In this document: in pieces, positions 5,342 through 6,184 of the stretch
How the letters are laid out: every line of letters begins with the position of its first letter
Position numbering within the stretch: the first letter of the stretch is position 1
Source of the DNA: Eudoraea sp.
GTDB taxonomy: Bacteria; Bacteroidota; Bacteroidia; Flavobacteriales; Flavobacteriaceae
Direction: 5' to 3'
Assembly: GCA_024642325.1 (NCBI GenBank)
Contig: JAHEBI010000166.1
Coordinates: forward strand, 1 to 6,184
Length of the DNA: 6,184 nucleotides
Notes under the pieces: generated by a model
Told to the model about the DNA's origin: nothing
Database searches by the model: none
Seen by the model: the letters and a program-made list of their open reading frames with translations, nothing else
Program-made: the position numbers and the translations under genes

Positions 5342-6184
5342 ATGGTTAATTACAATGGTCAACTTTTAGAGAAGGATTCATTCTATCTCAATGGCAACAA
5401 CAGGGGATTCCTTTATGGCGATGCTCTTTTTGAAAACCTTCGGGTAGTCAACAGAAAGGTTATTTTTTGGGAAGACCATTATTTAAGGCTTATGTCTTCT
5501 ATGCGCGTATTGCGAATGGAGATTCCCATGTCATTTACGATGGAGTTTTTGGAGGAGGAAATATTAAGGCTGACCTCAAATAACAGCGATGAAAACCCAA
5601 CCAGGATAAGGATAACAATCTTCAGGAATAATGGGGGCTATTACAAACCCGAAGGAAATGAAATATCCTATCTTATTGAAGCCGAATTTTTGGCTGATTC
5701 CTACTATATTCTAAATGAGGGTAGTTATGAGGTGGAATTGTTTAAGGATTTTACCTTAAGCAAAAACATGTTATCCAATCATAAAACAACCAACAGGATC
5801 CTCAATGTTGTTGGCAGTATTTATGCCAGTGAAAATGGCTATGATAATTGCCTGTTGCTAAATGATTCCAAATCGGTGACTGAGGCACTTGACGGAAATA
5901 TTTTCCTGGTAAAGGGTAATATCTTAAAGACCCCACCGCTGGAAGATGGATGTATTAAGGGGATTGTACGGAAAAAAATACTGGAGATCGTTAAAAACCT
6001 TAAAACCTATGAATTCCAGGTAAAATCAATTTCCCCATTTGAACTTCAACAGGCCGATGAATTATTTATTACAAATAGTATAAAAGGCATACAACCCATA
6101 TCAAAATACCGTAAGAAGGATTTTAGTAGTATAGTGGCTAAGGATATTCTAGGTAAATTGAATGCCGCCGCCAGGCTTAGTTAA
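5342..6184 (+). CDS. Class IV PLP enzyme (aminodeoxychorismate lyase / branched-chain aminotransferase-like)
   Basis: This is a 280-residue cytosolic fold-type IV PLP enzyme, full length and ending at the last base of the window. The N-terminal NRGFLYGDALFENLRVVNRK (20-39) and HYLRLMSSMRVLRMEIP (46-62) are typical of the family. The Schiff-base lysine is most likely K148 in SNHKTTNRI, followed by YDNCLLLND (167-175). The signature EALDGNIFLVKGNILKTPPL (181-200) and GCIKGIVRKKIL (203-214) bind PLP phosphate; L183 stands where the PROSITE pattern expects a small residue. ITNSIKGIQPI (243-253) is the C-terminal conserved strand. Members are aminodeoxychorismate lyase (PabC, folate synthesis), branched-chain aminotransferase or D-amino acid aminotransferase. 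The KTxNR form and 280-residue length lean to PabC-like, but sequence reading cannot settle the substrate. The ATG at 5342 is supported by MVNYNGQLL, the expected family start, even though it abuts a terminator T-run and has no Shine-Dalgarno. Confidence 0.92.
   Translation: MVNYNGQLLEKDSFYLNGNNRGFLYGDALFENLRVVNRKVIFWEDHYLRLMSSMRVLRMEIPMSFTMEFLEEEILRLTSNNSDENPTRIRITIFRNNGGYYKPEGNEISYLIEAEFLADSYYILNEGSYEVELFKDFTLSKNMLSNHKTTNRILNVVGSIYASENGYDNCLLLNDSKSVTEALDGNIFLVKGNILKTPPLEDGCIKGIVRKKILEIVKNLKTYEFQVKSISPFELQQADELFITNSIKGIQPISKYRKKDFSSIVAKDILGKLNAAARLS

Noticed and set aside
4850..5362. A 170-codon open frame on the minus strand over the START-like gene
   Set aside because: It is longer than the plus-strand gene but is low-complexity and serine/isoleucine-rich, with no family pattern. 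The plus frame matches the START-like family from end to end. It is an antisense shadow.

Overview
The window looks like a chromosomal segment of a marine or soil Bacteroidota of the Flavobacteriaceae type. This rests on protein wording (PhoH, PurC, a DUF6090-type membrane protein and a START-like protein all read like flavobacterial versions), exact matches to the Bacteroidota -7 promoter consensus TAnnTTTG, the absence of clear Shine-Dalgarno sequences, and a tRNA without an encoded CCA end. No species can be named from the sequence alone.

Layout. (1) 1-285, minus: the N-terminal 95 residues of a SAM hydroxide adenosyltransferase (DUF62) that runs off the left edge. (2) 286-415: a divergent promoter region with two oppositely directed -7 boxes. 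(3) 416-2335, plus: phoH, which starts at TTG, followed 9 nt later by purC (SAICAR synthase). (4) 2336-4648, minus: an accessory-looking block. In transcription order it holds a decayed tyrosine recombinase (4648-4304), a DUF6090 membrane protein (4220-3489), a HemG-type protoporphyrinogen oxidase (3319-2792), and a 121-codon ORF broken by two in-frame TGA codons (2784-2419). (5) 4650-4820, minus: a tRNA-Met(CAT) with a recognisable promoter and an intrinsic terminator. (6) 4905-6184, plus: a START-like (SRPBCC) protein, then a class IV PLP aminotransferase/lyase whose ATG directly abuts a terminator hairpin.

How it fits together. phoH-purC is a compact housekeeping pair (RNA metabolism ATPase and purine biosynthesis). 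The minus-strand block between purC and the tRNA looks like the residue of an old integration beside the tRNA 3' end. The recombinase has lost most of its catalytic domain by an internal deletion, and its nucleophilic tyrosine codon is now TAA. The last ORF is also broken, while hemG and the DUF6090 gene remain intact. No duplicated tRNA tail (att repeat) was found by eye, so the island reading is inference.

I see no clearly new multi-gene system. The points most worth a second look are the decayed recombinase at the tRNA, the twice-TGA ORF 7 nt behind hemG, and the overlap of terminator and promoter just before the aminotransferase start codon.
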